NCBI RefSeq assembly: GCF_000444135.1
Contig: NZ_ATDK01000211.1
Span: forward strand, 1 to 44,979
Direction of reading: 5' to 3'
From: Pseudomonas avellanae BPIC 631
GTDB lineage: Bacteria; Pseudomonadota; Gammaproteobacteria; Pseudomonadales; Pseudomonadaceae
Length of the DNA: 44,979 nt
Positions 9,006 through 16,635 of this stretch are shown piece by piece; position 1 is the stretch's first letter, and each line of letters opens with the position of its first letter. The translations under genes were made by a program, and so were the position numbers. The notes below the pieces were generated by a model. The model saw only the letters and a list, made by a program, of their open reading frames with translations. It was not told the DNA's origin and did not search any database.

Positions 9006-10052
9006 ATGAGCGCACCGCAAGAATCCGTAATTATCACTGGTATCACGGGCCAGGATGGCGCGTACCTTACTCAGTTGCTGTTGGAAAAGGGCTACAAGGT
9101 TTACGGTACGTTCCGTCGTACCAGCTCGGTCAACTTCTGGCGTCTTGAAGAACTCGGCGTCGCCAGACACCCGAATTTGCATCTGGTTGAGCATGATCTG
9201 ACGGATTTGAGCGCCAGCATTCGCTTGTTGCAGAAAGCCGAACCCACTCAGATTTACAACCTGGCCGCATTGAGCTTTGTCGGTGTTTCCTTCGATCAGC
9301 CCATAACGACTGCTGAAATCACAGGGCTGGGCGCCGTCAACCTGCTTGAAGCGATTCGGATCGTGAACCCGAAAATACGCTTTTATCAGGCCTCCACCTC
9401 TGAAATGTTCGGCCAGGTGCAAGAGGTTCCTCAGGTTGAAACGACTTCGTTCTATCCGCGTAGCCCCTACGGTGTCGCCAAGTTGTATGCGCACTGGATG
9501 ACCATCAATTATCGGGAGTCCTACGGTATTTTTGGCGCCAGCGGCATTCTGTTCAATCACGAGTCGCCCCTGCGCGGTAAAGAGTTCGTCACCCGCAAGA
9601 TCACCGACGCAGCTGCTCGAATCTCACTGGGTCTGCCGCACGTTCTGGAGTTGGGTAATCTGGACGCACGGCGTGACTGGGGGTTTGCCAAAGAGTATGT
9701 CGAAGGTATGTGGCGCATGCTGCAAGCCGAAGAGCCCGACTCCTTCGTTCTGGCAACCAACCGATCAGAAACGGTTCGTGACTTTGTATCCATGGCTTTC
9801 AAGGCTGTCGACATTAACCTTGAGTGGGTGGGCAGCGCGGAAGACGAGCGGGGCATTGACGTCAGTACAGGCAAGTCCCTTGTGCAGATCAATCCGAAGT
9901 TCTATCGCCCCTCTGAAGTCGAGTTGCTGATCGGCAATCCTGAAAAAGCCAGAAACGTGCTCGGGTGGGAGGCCAAAACCGGGCTTGAGGAGCTTTGTCG
10001 ATTGATGGTTGAGGCTGACCTGAGGCGCAACAAGAACGGCACCTCGTTCTGA
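9006..10052 (+). CDS. gmd: GDP-mannose 4,6-dehydratase
   Basis: A 348-residue short-chain dehydrogenase/reductase of the extended type. The nucleotide-binding motif [10 protein letters not shown] opens the protein, TSEMFG carries the catalytic Thr/Glu, and Y155-x3-K159 (YGVAK) is the catalytic pair. The segment [14 protein letters not shown] is characteristic of Gmd. It converts GDP-D-mannose to GDP-4-keto-6-deoxy-D-mannose using bound NADP. The start is the ATG at 9006 ([12 protein letters not shown]); the ORF extends to 8862 without family similarity. It converges with rmd, whose product takes the next step, so the two are not in one operon. P. syringae O-antigens are largely D-rhamnan, which fits. 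Confidence 0.92.
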   Translation: MSAPQESVIITGITGQDGAYLTQLLLEKGYKVYGTFRRTSSVNFWRLEELGVARHPNLHLVEHDLTDLSASIRLLQKAEPTQIYNLAALSFVGVSFDQPITTAEITGLGAVNLLEAIRIVNPKIRFYQASTSEMFGQVQEVPQVETTSFYPRSPYGVAKLYAHWMTINYRESYGIFGASGILFNHESPLRGKEFVTRKITDAAARISLGLPHVLELGNLDARRDWGFAKEYVEGMWRMLQAEEPDSFVLATNRSETVRDFVSMAFKAVDINLEWVGSAEDERGIDVSTGKSLVQINPKFYRPSEVELLIGNPEKARNVLGWEAKTGLEELCRLMVEADLRRNKNGTSF

Positions 10053-10085
10053 TTGGCGGTCGGCCTTCAACCTGAGGCGTTCGTC

Positions 10086-10110
10086 AGGGCGTTATCAATT
10101 ATGACGCCCT
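10086..10110. terminator. Hairpin between convergent gmd and rmd
   Basis: A 10-bp stem with one wobble pair (AGGGCGTTAT 10086-10095 with ATGACGCCCT 10101-10110) encloses a 5-nt loop. GTCAGGGC (10083-10090) could instead pair with GCCCTGAC (10119-10126). It lies in the 77-bp gap between converging stops, so a shared terminator is likely, although T-runs are poor. Confidence 0.5.
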
Positions 10111-10129
10111 CACTGAAAGCCCTGACTGA

Positions 10130-11089
10130 TTAAACCGCCGAAATCACCTCGTGACGCCAGTAGTTCAACAACGCTTCGAGCGTATCGTCCAGTTTCGTCC
10201 TGGGCTTCCAGCCGGTGGCACAGCGCATGGCGGAGTTATCGCCGAAGGCGCTGGGTATGTCTGAAGGACGCATCCGGTCCGGATCGATTGTCACCTCGAT
10301 GACGCTTGAACTCAGTGCCATCAACTGCGTGAGTAGCGTCTGCAGGCTTGTCGGCTCTCCGCGGCAGATGTTCAGGCACTCTGGATAACGCTCCTGCTCG
10401 TCGGCGAGCTGCAACAGCGTGACGTAGGCATCGCACACATCGTGCACGTCGAGAAAGTCCCGCGCTGCCTGCAGGTTGCCAACCTTCAACTGAGGGGCCT
10501 GTTTCCCGGCTTCAATCAACGCGATCTGCCGGGCAAATGAAGCCGTCGCGAAATCAGGCGATTGCCTGGCGCCGATATGATTGAAAGGGCGAACGACGAT
10601 ACCTTTCCGGCCCTGGCGGAAATACTCATTGAACGCTGCCTCGGCGGCAAGCTTGCTGGCTGCATAGGGGTTCATGGGTTTGCAGACACTGTCTTCGCCC
10701 AGCGCAGTGCCTTGCTTGAAGGTCTCGCCGTACACCTCCGACGAGCTCACAAACAGCACAAATGCCTCCGGGGCGCTTCGCTGCAGTGCTTGAAGCAGGT
10801 TTACGCTGCCCATGACGTTGGTTTGCCAGGTCAGGACAGGGTCGTTGAAGCTGGTGGGCACATGAGTTATCGCGGCCAGATGCACGACATGAGTGGGAGC
10901 CGCCCGAGACAGTGCTTGCTCCAGGCCACTGGCATCGCGGATGTCACAACGCAATGATTCGTCAGCATGCGATGACAGAGCTGACTCGGCACCGACCAGC
11001 GCGATGACATGATGACCCGTCTGGCGCAGCATGCTGCACAGGATCTGACCCACAAAACCGTTTGCACCAGTGATCAGAATGCGTCGCAT
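10130..11089 (-). CDS. rmd: GDP-6-deoxy-D-mannose reductase (Rmd-like)
   Basis: A 319-residue extended SDR with the NAD(P)-binding motif TGANGFVG at residues 7-14, SSSEVYG in the active-site strand and Y-x3-K in NPYAASK. The C-terminal region includes RDFLDVHDVCDAY, typical of GDP-4-keto-6-deoxy-mannose reductases. With Gmd it would yield GDP-D-rhamnose for D-rhamnose-containing O-polysaccharide. I start at the ATG at 11089 because GAGAGG lies 7 nt upstream; the ATG at 11104 would put that Shine-Dalgarno within the gene. A general UDP-sugar epimerase is the alternative, but the neighbouring gmd supports Rmd. Confidence 0.82.
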   Translation of the reverse strand: MRRILITGANGFVGQILCSMLRQTGHHVIALVGAESALSSHADESLRCDIRDASGLEQALSRAAPTHVVHLAAITHVPTSFNDPVLTWQTNVMGSVNLLQALQRSAPEAFVLFVSSSEVYGETFKQGTALGEDSVCKPMNPYAASKLAAEAAFNEYFRQGRKGIVVRPFNHIGARQSPDFATASFARQIALIEAGKQAPQLKVGNLQAARDFLDVHDVCDAYVTLLQLADEQERYPECLNICRGEPTSLQTLLTQLMALSSSVIEVTIDPDRMRPSDIPSAFGDNSAMRCATGWKPRTKLDDTLEALLNYWRHEVISAV

Positions 11090-11143
11090 CGTCGGGCCTC
11101 TCATTGACTGTGTCAGGTAATGGAGCTTAACAGATGCGGCTGA

Positions 11144-11197
11144 TCAGGCAGGCCGTATGCGCTGCCGGTAAATGCTGGCCTCGCCTGCCTGATTTTT
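11144..11197 (+). terminator. Orphan terminator-like hairpin upstream of chemoreceptor gene
   Basis: TCAGGCAGGC (11144-11153) pairs perfectly with GCCTGCCTGA (11183-11192), which runs straight into TTTTT (11193-11197). The loop is long (29 nt). It points along the + strand, yet no + strand gene ends here. Confidence 0.45.
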
Positions 11198-11251
11198 GTC
11201 ATCACGCTGGGTCAGGCCGGGTTTTTCAGTTTTCAAGCCCCACCGGTCAAG

Positions 11252-11272
11252 AAAAATCCTAATGGGATTTTT
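11252..11272. terminator. Bidirectional terminator-like hairpin A5...T5
   Basis: AAAAATCC (11252-11259) and GGATTTTT (11265-11272) form an 8-bp stem with a 5-nt loop. The A-run and T-run flanks make it plausible on either strand. It lies between the divergent rmd and chemoreceptor genes, upstream of the candidate FliA promoter. Confidence 0.4.
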
Positions 11273-11292
11273 CATGGCCAGACGAAATGTCT

Positions 11293-11319
11293 TAATCCGG
11301 TCTACGCTTGTGCCGATAT
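11293..11319 (+). promoter_or_regulatory. Candidate sigma28 (FliA) promoter for PAS chemoreceptor
   Basis: TAAT (11293-11296), a 15-nt spacer and GCCGATAT (11312-11319) match the FliA pattern TAAA-N15-GCCGATAA with one mismatch in each half. Transcription would start about 20 nt before the ATG at 11349. Confidence 0.55.
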
Positions 11320-11348
11320 CATCGTACAACCCCACAAACGGTGCAGCC

Positions 11349-12662
11349 ATGTTCAATACTCGCTTGAAAAAGGAATTACAGGCACAGCAGGCCGAGTTAT
11401 CCATGTACCGGCAGATGCAGAAAGGAATGGACGCGCGCATGGTGTCGTTGAGTCTGGACGCCAGCAATCGTATTGCCCACGCCAATGACAACTTCCTCAG
11501 AGCGCTTGGCTATACGGCCGAGCAGTTACTGGGCAAGGACCTGGACCAGATGGTGCCGACTTACGTCAAACAGCTCGATTGCTACCGCAACCTCAAACTG
11601 GCAGTGCAGAAGGGCGAGTCGGTGATCGACAACTACCGTTTTCTGCATGCCGACGGCAGCCTGGTGTGGGTTCGCGCCATGTGGCAGCCGGTTCTGGATG
11701 ACCAGGGCAAGCTGATGACGCTGCAGTGCTGCGGGTCGGATATCACCCAGACCGTCGAGACCGCTGCCGAGAACTCTGCCTTCATCCAGGCCTTGCTGCG
11801 CTCTACCGCTGTGATCGAGTTCGACCTTGGCGGCCACGTGCTGACGGCCAATGACCAGTTTCTGCGAGGCATGGGTTATAATCTGGCGCAGATCAAGGGC
11901 AAACACCACAGCCTGTTCTGTGATCCGGCAGAAACCTCACTGGCACCGTACCGTGAGTTCTGGGCGATGCTCAACCGGGGCGAGTTCGTTGCCGGGCGCT
12001 TCAAGCGTATCGACAGCAGCGGGCGTGAGGTCTGGCTGGAAGCTACTTACAACCCGGTCCACGATGCTCAGGGCAAGCTCTACAAGATCGTCAAGTTCGC
12101 CACGCTGGTGACCGATCAGGTGGCTCGCGAAGACGAAGTCAGTCAGGCGGCAAGCGTGGCGTTCGAAATTTCCCAGCAGACCGACGTCAGTGCCCAGCGT
12201 GGCGCAGACGTGGTGCAGAACACCGTGCAGACCATGCGCAAGATTTCCGAAGAGATGCAGTCGGCGTCCTCAGGCATTGAAGCGCTGGGCAAGCAATCGC
12301 TGTTGATCAGCTCCATCGTGCAAACCATCGGTGGCATTGCCCAGCAGACCAACCTGCTGGCCCTCAACGCCGCCATCGAAGCCGCGCGTGCCGGTGAGCA
12401 GGGCAGAGGCTTTGCCGTGGTGGCTGACGAAGTTCGACAACTGGCCGGCCGCACCAGCGCGGCAACCGAAGAAATCGTCAACGTCGTGCAGCAGAATCAG
12501 GCACTGGCCGATGAAGCCGTACGCGGCATGGCCAACAGCCGCACCCAGGCGGAACAAGGGCTGGCACTGGCCAACGAAGCCGGCGCGGTGATCGTCGAGA
12601 TTCAGGAAGGCGCCAAACAGGTGGTGGGTGCCGTCGGGCGGTTCGCCAATCAGTTGAAGTAG
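11349..12662 (+). CDS. PAS-PAS methyl-accepting chemotaxis protein, no TM
   Basis: A 437-residue soluble chemoreceptor. A short coiled N-terminus is followed by two PAS domains (about residues 30-135 and 150-255; the second contains [14 protein letters not shown]) and a short MCP hairpin with tip [20 protein letters not shown] near residue 332. No membrane helix is seen. The layout resembles BdlA/Aer-type PAS receptors, which sense redox or energy state through a cofactor bound by PAS, but no cofactor ligand can be assigned here. The start is the ATG at 11349 ([10 protein letters not shown]); upstream frame extension to 11196 would run through the promoter. Confidence 0.85.
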   Translation: MFNTRLKKELQAQQAELSMYRQMQKGMDARMVSLSLDASNRIAHANDNFLRALGYTAEQLLGKDLDQMVPTYVKQLDCYRNLKLAVQKGESVIDNYRFLHADGSLVWVRAMWQPVLDDQGKLMTLQCCGSDITQTVETAAENSAFIQALLRSTAVIEFDLGGHVLTANDQFLRGMGYNLAQIKGKHHSLFCDPAETSLAPYREFWAMLNRGEFVAGRFKRIDSSGREVWLEATYNPVHDAQGKLYKIVKFATLVTDQVAREDEVSQAASVAFEISQQTDVSAQRGADVVQNTVQTMRKISEEMQSASSGIEALGKQSLLISSIVQTIGGIAQQTNLLALNAAIEAARAGEQGRGFAVVADEVRQLAGRTSAATEEIVNVVQQNQALADEAVRGMANSRTQAEQGLALANEAGAVIVEIQEGAKQVVGAVGRFANQLK

Positions 12663-12713
12663 TGCCCTCTGCTCTCCGAGACTTCGTCTCAACTGTTGCG
12701 CATTAAATAGACG

Positions 12714-12755
12714 AAAAGGCTTTTTCGCGATTAAGCGGAAAAGCCTTTTTCTTTT
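12714..12755 (+). terminator. Strong rho-independent terminator after PAS-MCP
   Basis: A 15-bp stem with one G-U pair (AAAAGGCTTTTTCGC 12714-12728 with GCGGAAAAGCCTTTT 12735-12749), a 6-nt loop and a T-rich tail (to 12755). It ends the chemoreceptor transcript and insulates the T6SS cargo genes. Confidence 0.85.
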
Positions 12756-12881
12756 GAGCAGCGACTTTTCCTACAGTTATTTCGCTCAAAACGGCGCGCG
12801 TTTGTCTGACGCCAAACCGTTAGCGTGATGCCTGTTCGCTTGGCAAAATCCCCGCACAGACCATAACTGCAGGGAGCAACC

Positions 12882-13283
12882 ATGAGCGACATGAAAACCG
12901 ATGCAACACGCCTGGCCGACGAGTTCATGGCGAAGGTAGCGATCAAACCCGTTAAAAAGCGCTTTCCGGTCGCAACCGAAGGCTCGACCACACAACGCGG
13001 TGGCCGTATCGTCGCCACCAGCAACATGCAAACGACGGGCGGGCGCGTGGCACTGGTGGGAGACCTTGCGCATTACCCCGATGGCAGCCAATCGTGCATC
13101 GTGTCTGGTGCAGGCCCTGCAATGCCCTATGAAGATCATCAAATCGCCTTGGTGGGCAGCCTTTTTGAAAATGGCGACGTCATCACCGGTCCCGATCACA
13201 GCGGGATAGTCGTCGTGGAGTATGCCGACGAGTCGGCGGTTCCAGGCCTGCTCGACCCCGTTTCCCCAACGGGAGCATCGTAA
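12882..13283 (+). CDS. PAAR-domain protein (T6SS spike tip), first copy
   Basis: A 133-residue protein whose core (TEGSTTQRGGRI, VALVGDLAHYPDGS, ALVGSLFENGDVI) follows the PAAR/DUF4150-like repeat pattern of proteins that cap the VgrG spike of type VI secretion systems. GCAGGGAG upstream of the ATG is a good ribosome site. It starts a four-gene run with overlapping stops and starts: its TAA shares one base with the ATG of the next gene at 13283. It may act as a tip or adaptor for the effector two genes on. PAAR assignment is by motif reading; the fold is not proven. Confidence 0.7.
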   Translation: MSDMKTDATRLADEFMAKVAIKPVKKRFPVATEGSTTQRGGRIVATSNMQTTGGRVALVGDLAHYPDGSQSCIVSGAGPAMPYEDHQIALVGSLFENGDVITGPDHSGIVVVEYADESAVPGLLDPVSPTGAS

Positions 13284-13848
13284 TGCTGCCCCTGATCGTG
13301 ATCGGCGATATGACTTCCCACGGTGGCGTCGTTGTATCGGGTGCCGCCACCATGTTGATCAATGGCAAGGGGTGCGCGCGTATAGGCGACATGGTGACGT
13401 GCCCGCGTTGTAAAGGCGTGTTCCCGATCGCCGATGGCGATCCCAGCCTCATCGAAGACGGTAAAGCCATTGCCTATCATGGCTGCCGGACTACCTGCGG
13501 CGCGATGCTCTATTCCAGCCAGGTCAGCACCATGACCTATCCCTCCAGCGGCGCGGCCTCGGGCGTCCAGGGCGGCTTTATCTATAGATTTGGCAGCATC
13601 AGCCCCGCCTGGTGGCGGGCTATGAGGATGAGCCGCTGGATTCATCCGCGAAGGTCTTTCGCGGTCGCTTTCAAGTGCTGGATGCAGCGACTGGCAAGCC
13701 CATCGCTGGCCAGCCAGTGCGTGTGCGCTCGTCCGACGGCCAGTACCTGACCGGCAGCACCGATGACGAAGGTTTCACCCAATGGGTCGAACGCGACACC
13801 GACGAAGCGCTGGCGTTTTACCTCATTGAGGAACCCGGCCAATCATGA
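13283..13848 (+). pseudogene. PAAR-TTR spike protein, frameshifted
   Basis: The first frame encodes a clear PAAR domain (LIVIGDMTSHGGVVVSGA ... AYHGCRTTCGAMLYSSQ). At about 13605 this frame runs into unrelated sequence (stop at 13750), while frame 1 continues with YEDEPLDSSAKVFRGRFQVL and TGKPIAGQPVRVRSSDGQY, a transthyretin-like extension often fused to PAAR proteins. One extra C in the CCCC run (13604-13607) would restore a 188-residue protein ending at 13848, where its TGA overlaps the ATG of the nuclease gene. So either one base is missing in the assembly or the gene is broken. The PAAR half alone could still fold. Confidence 0.75.
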
Positions 13849-14570
13849 GCGAGCCCATAAAGCCCGGTGCGCCGTTAGCCAATGGCGAAATGTCCCCGGA
13901 GGGCAGCACCACGCCGGTGAAACTCAGCCAGCCCGAACTGGACTTCGCTGACAAGAAAGTGCTGTGCTCGGCGATCTGTAAATGCAAGAACACGCCGGGC
14001 ATCGGCAAGGACGGTCGCTCGCTCAAACAGTCCTGCGTCTCCGGACAGCTCAAAGCACTCGACGGCATCCTCCAGCACCGCAGCCTGTACAAGCCGGAGG
14101 TCAACTACGACATGACCCGACAACCTCCGGCGCCCATCATGGACCGGAGCGTGGAAACCAAAGGGCACGACTGGCTGCCCGGCTGGATTAAGAAGTGGTG
14201 GGATGCGCCGGATGATCAGGGCTCCCGGCGACCGCCATTCATCGCCGGTGAAGGCATGGTTCGGCGGCCAGACGTGGTGATCGTCAACGATCCGACCAAG
14301 CCTCCAACGCAGGACAATATCAAGCAGGTTGTGGAGATAAAGTTTCCGCCGGATAAGATGAGCGAAGCTCAGCGGGAGGCCTACACCGTTATTGCCGGGG
14401 AAGAGGACAAGCTCGTGGAGTTAGAGCCTGGTCATTGCGACTGTAATCAATCCGAGCATAATCCTTCCAAGATTCCGGTTGAGCAGCTCGGCCCCGCTGT
14501 TATGGTTACAGGCATTGTGTACATGCTGTTGACTAAACGCCCGCCCCCTGGAATGGTGCCTGCGCTTTAA
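13845..14570 (+). CDS. VRR-NUC domain nuclease, probable T6SS effector (TseV-like)
   Basis: A 241-residue protein with a PD-(D/E)xK nuclease core of VRR-NUC type: RRPDVVIV (D143), VVEIKFPPD (E164-x-K166), then Q176-R-E-A-Y180. The N-terminal 100 residues are Cys- and Lys-rich (CSAICKCKNTPGIG) and may bind metal or serve delivery. Its start overlaps the PAAR-TTR stop (ATGA). VRR-NUC effectors delivered by type VI secretion (the TseV group) damage DNA in target cells and are paired with DUF3396-type immunity proteins, which is what follows here. The catalytic residues are intact. Being a housekeeping nuclease is unlikely given the context. Confidence 0.8.
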   Translation: MSEPIKPGAPLANGEMSPEGSTTPVKLSQPELDFADKKVLCSAICKCKNTPGIGKDGRSLKQSCVSGQLKALDGILQHRSLYKPEVNYDMTRQPPAPIMDRSVETKGHDWLPGWIKKWWDAPDDQGSRRPPFIAGEGMVRRPDVVIVNDPTKPPTQDNIKQVVEIKFPPDKMSEAQREAYTVIAGEEDKLVELEPGHCDCNQSEHNPSKIPVEQLGPAVMVTGIVYMLLTKRPPPGMVPAL

Positions 14571-14579
14571 GGACTCGAT

Positions 14580-15636
14580 ATGACCGACTTACCGTTCGAC
14601 CCTATTCAGTTGATGCGTGAGCATCCCGAGAAAATGCGTATTCCTGGAGGGCTGCTGACCAAGCAGGGACCGCAGGAGTATGTAGGCGGCGTGCCTGCAA
14701 TTACCGGTACGTTATTCTTCAATGATGCGCACCTGCCTGAGGTACGCGAGGCTATTTGTCTGTGCTTCGACGAGTATGAAGCCCTCGCCAAGGAACACCT
14801 GACATGGTTGTGGCGTGAGGAGCCACCAGAGGGTCCGGACAAGTTTGCCTATTCCAAGGCTCCGGCAATGCGGACCATGATGAAACGCATGCATGAAAAC
14901 GACTTGGTCAGCTTTACCTACATTAGTGGTAAACAGGCTCATGACGCCGGTGACTGGGAGTTCAAGGTCTTCGGTCGGCGCGGCTGGGAGGCAAAAATGA
15001 TCGTGCGCGGCACCTCAGCGCTGCGTTTCAGCGTAACATCCGGCTGCTTTTCAAGCGATGTTCGTGAGTTTTGCCAAGCGCTTGAAGGCTATTCATGGCT
15101 ATGGCGGTCATGGTCTGGTGCTGTCTGCCGTGCGCATGAGTGACAATCAGCCATACGAGGCTTTTCTGGCCGAAAAACTACACGGGCTTGATGTGGGTCA
15201 TCCTGTTGCCGGGTCTACTCATGCCCACAAAGGCATCAAAACCGTCTCATGGCTGACGGCCTTGAGTCATGAGCTGGTAGAGAAAATAGGCGGGGTAGGG
15301 GAAATTCAGGCCGAACTGCCGATGGACTGGTTTGCGCTCTATGACTACGGTTCAGGGCTGGTCATCCAGTCCGGGCCTACACCGGAAGCCGCGCCGACTG
15401 ATCAACCAAAGCCCGCCCGGTTGGTGTTGCCGAACAGACTGTTCAAGGCAATCCGTGCCCCAAAGTTCAGCCTGCACTACGCTTCCAGGGACGGCGAGCC
15501 ACGCATCATCGGCTGGGCAGCCGAGCAATGGCTCAAACGCTTCGATATCGAAGAGGATGAGCTGATGGCTTACAAAGCCAGACTGCTGGATGAGCCCAGG
15601 CTGACCAAAGCCACCACGCTGCCGGATCGTTTGTGA
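14580..15636 (+). pseudogene. DUF3396 T6SS immunity protein, frameshifted
   Basis: Two overlapping frames together make one DUF3396 protein. 14580 onward gives the N-terminal half (GVPAITGTLFFNDAHLPEVR ... LRFSVTSGCFSSDVREF). From about 15060 a second frame gives FAKRLKAIHGYGGHGLVLSAVR, TVSWLTALSHELVEKIGG and YDYGSGLVIQSGP to 15636. The first frame would otherwise end in unrelated residues at 15143. The frame change fits loss of 2 or 8 bases or gain of one; loss of one copy of a tandem GTGAGTTT (one copy remains at 15063-15070) would rejoin DVREF-VSFAKR. Immunity would be lost if the break is real, while the nuclease gene stays open. Confidence 0.75.
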
Positions 15637-15654
15637 TCTCACCTGCTCACTATC

Positions 15655-15792
15655 ATTATCGTTCCAACGCTCCAGCGTAGGAATGTGGTTCGTGACGCTC
15701 CGCGTCACACATTCATGACGCGCCGCGCGCTCAAGATCGGACGCAGAGCGTCCAGAACTGCATTCCTACGCTGGAGCGTGAGGAACGATAAT
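15655..15792. repeat. 138-bp inverted-repeat intergenic element with inner hairpins
   Basis: Terminal inverted repeats of 31 and 32 nt (15655-15685 and 15761-15792) differ by one inserted base and one substitution. Two inner perfect hairpins lie between them: GTGACG/CGTCAC (15692-15708) and GGACGC/GCGTCC (15739-15753). There is no ORF. The form is that of a short palindromic repeat or MITE-like element of the kind dispersed in P. syringae-group genomes. It lies between the DUF3396 pseudogene and ycaC, converging on it. Confidence 0.75.
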
Positions 15793-15855
15793 CTCAACTG
15801 TCGTGCCATGAATTCGATATGGCATACCCATGTCGAACCCCATTAGCAACAGCCT

Positions 15856-16482
15856 CTACCGAGCAGTCAGTGCCGAATAGCTGTTCATCAGGTTGCGGTA
15901 GTTCGGGATGCGCTCGGAAAGCAGGTTACCCAAACCTTCGATGTCGTTGCGCCAGTCACCCTGCAGCTCACAGGCCACCGAGAACCAGTTCATCAGTTGT
16001 GCACCCGCCTGCGTCATGCGCGACCACGCGGCTTGTTGAACCGTGGTGTTGAAGGTGCCGGATGCATCGGTGACCACGAACACTTCAAACCCTTCAGCCA
16101 GTGCCGACAGGGTCGGAAAGGTCACACACACGTCGGTCACTACCCCGGCAATGATCAGCTGCTTGCGGCCGGTCGCCTTGATCGCCTTTACAAAGTCTTC
16201 GTTATCCCAGGCATTGATCTGACCTGGACGCGCAATGTACGGCGCATCGGGAAACATGGCCTTGAGCTCCGGAACCAGCGGGCCGTTGGGGCCTTGCTCG
16301 AAACTGGTGGTGAGGATGGTCGGCAGTTTGAAAAACCGGGCCAGGTCAGCCAGCGCCAGAACGTTGTTCTTGAACTCGTTCGGCGAGAAGTCCTGCACCA
16401 GCGAGATCAGGCCTGTCTGGTGGTCGATCAGCAGAACGATGGCGTCATCTTTGTTCAGGCGGTTGTAGGGGGTGTTGGTCAT
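15856..16482 (-). CDS. ycaC: YcaC-like isochorismatase-family hydrolase
   Basis: A 208-residue cysteine hydrolase fold. The catalytic Asp is D20 (VLLIDHQTGL) and the nucleophile C119 (GVVTDVCVTF, with the preceding cis-peptide-type VVT). The segment YIARPGQINAWDNEDF and the C-terminal DWRNDIEGLGNL/IPNYRNLM are hallmarks of YcaC, an octameric enzyme of unknown substrate. It may hydrolyse an amide; it lacks the domains of true isochorismatases of siderophore pathways. Start at the ATG at 16482 with AAAGGA 7 nt upstream. Confidence 0.88.
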   Translation of the reverse strand: MTNTPYNRLNKDDAIVLLIDHQTGLISLVQDFSPNEFKNNVLALADLARFFKLPTILTTSFEQGPNGPLVPELKAMFPDAPYIARPGQINAWDNEDFVKAIKATGRKQLIIAGVVTDVCVTFPTLSALAEGFEVFVVTDASGTFNTTVQQAAWSRMTQAGAQLMNWFSVACELQGDWRNDIEGLGNLLSERIPNYRNLMNSYSALTAR

Positions 16483-16635
16483 GGTCAAGTCCTTTCGTTT
16501 GGGTGGGTGAGGTCTGGCGTGCAACATGGGCTCAGATTAGTAGTTCACCGGAAAGGTAAAAAGCGCCTGAGGCGGGTTTTACTGTCCCCCCACAGTGGAC
16601 AATACTGTCCCAAGCCGGTTTATCCCGACATTCGC

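Noticed and set aside
13600..13620. Programmed -1 frameshift in PAAR-TTR
   Set aside because: No X-XXY-YYZ slippery heptamer and no clear stimulatory structure; a missing base in the C-run is simpler.
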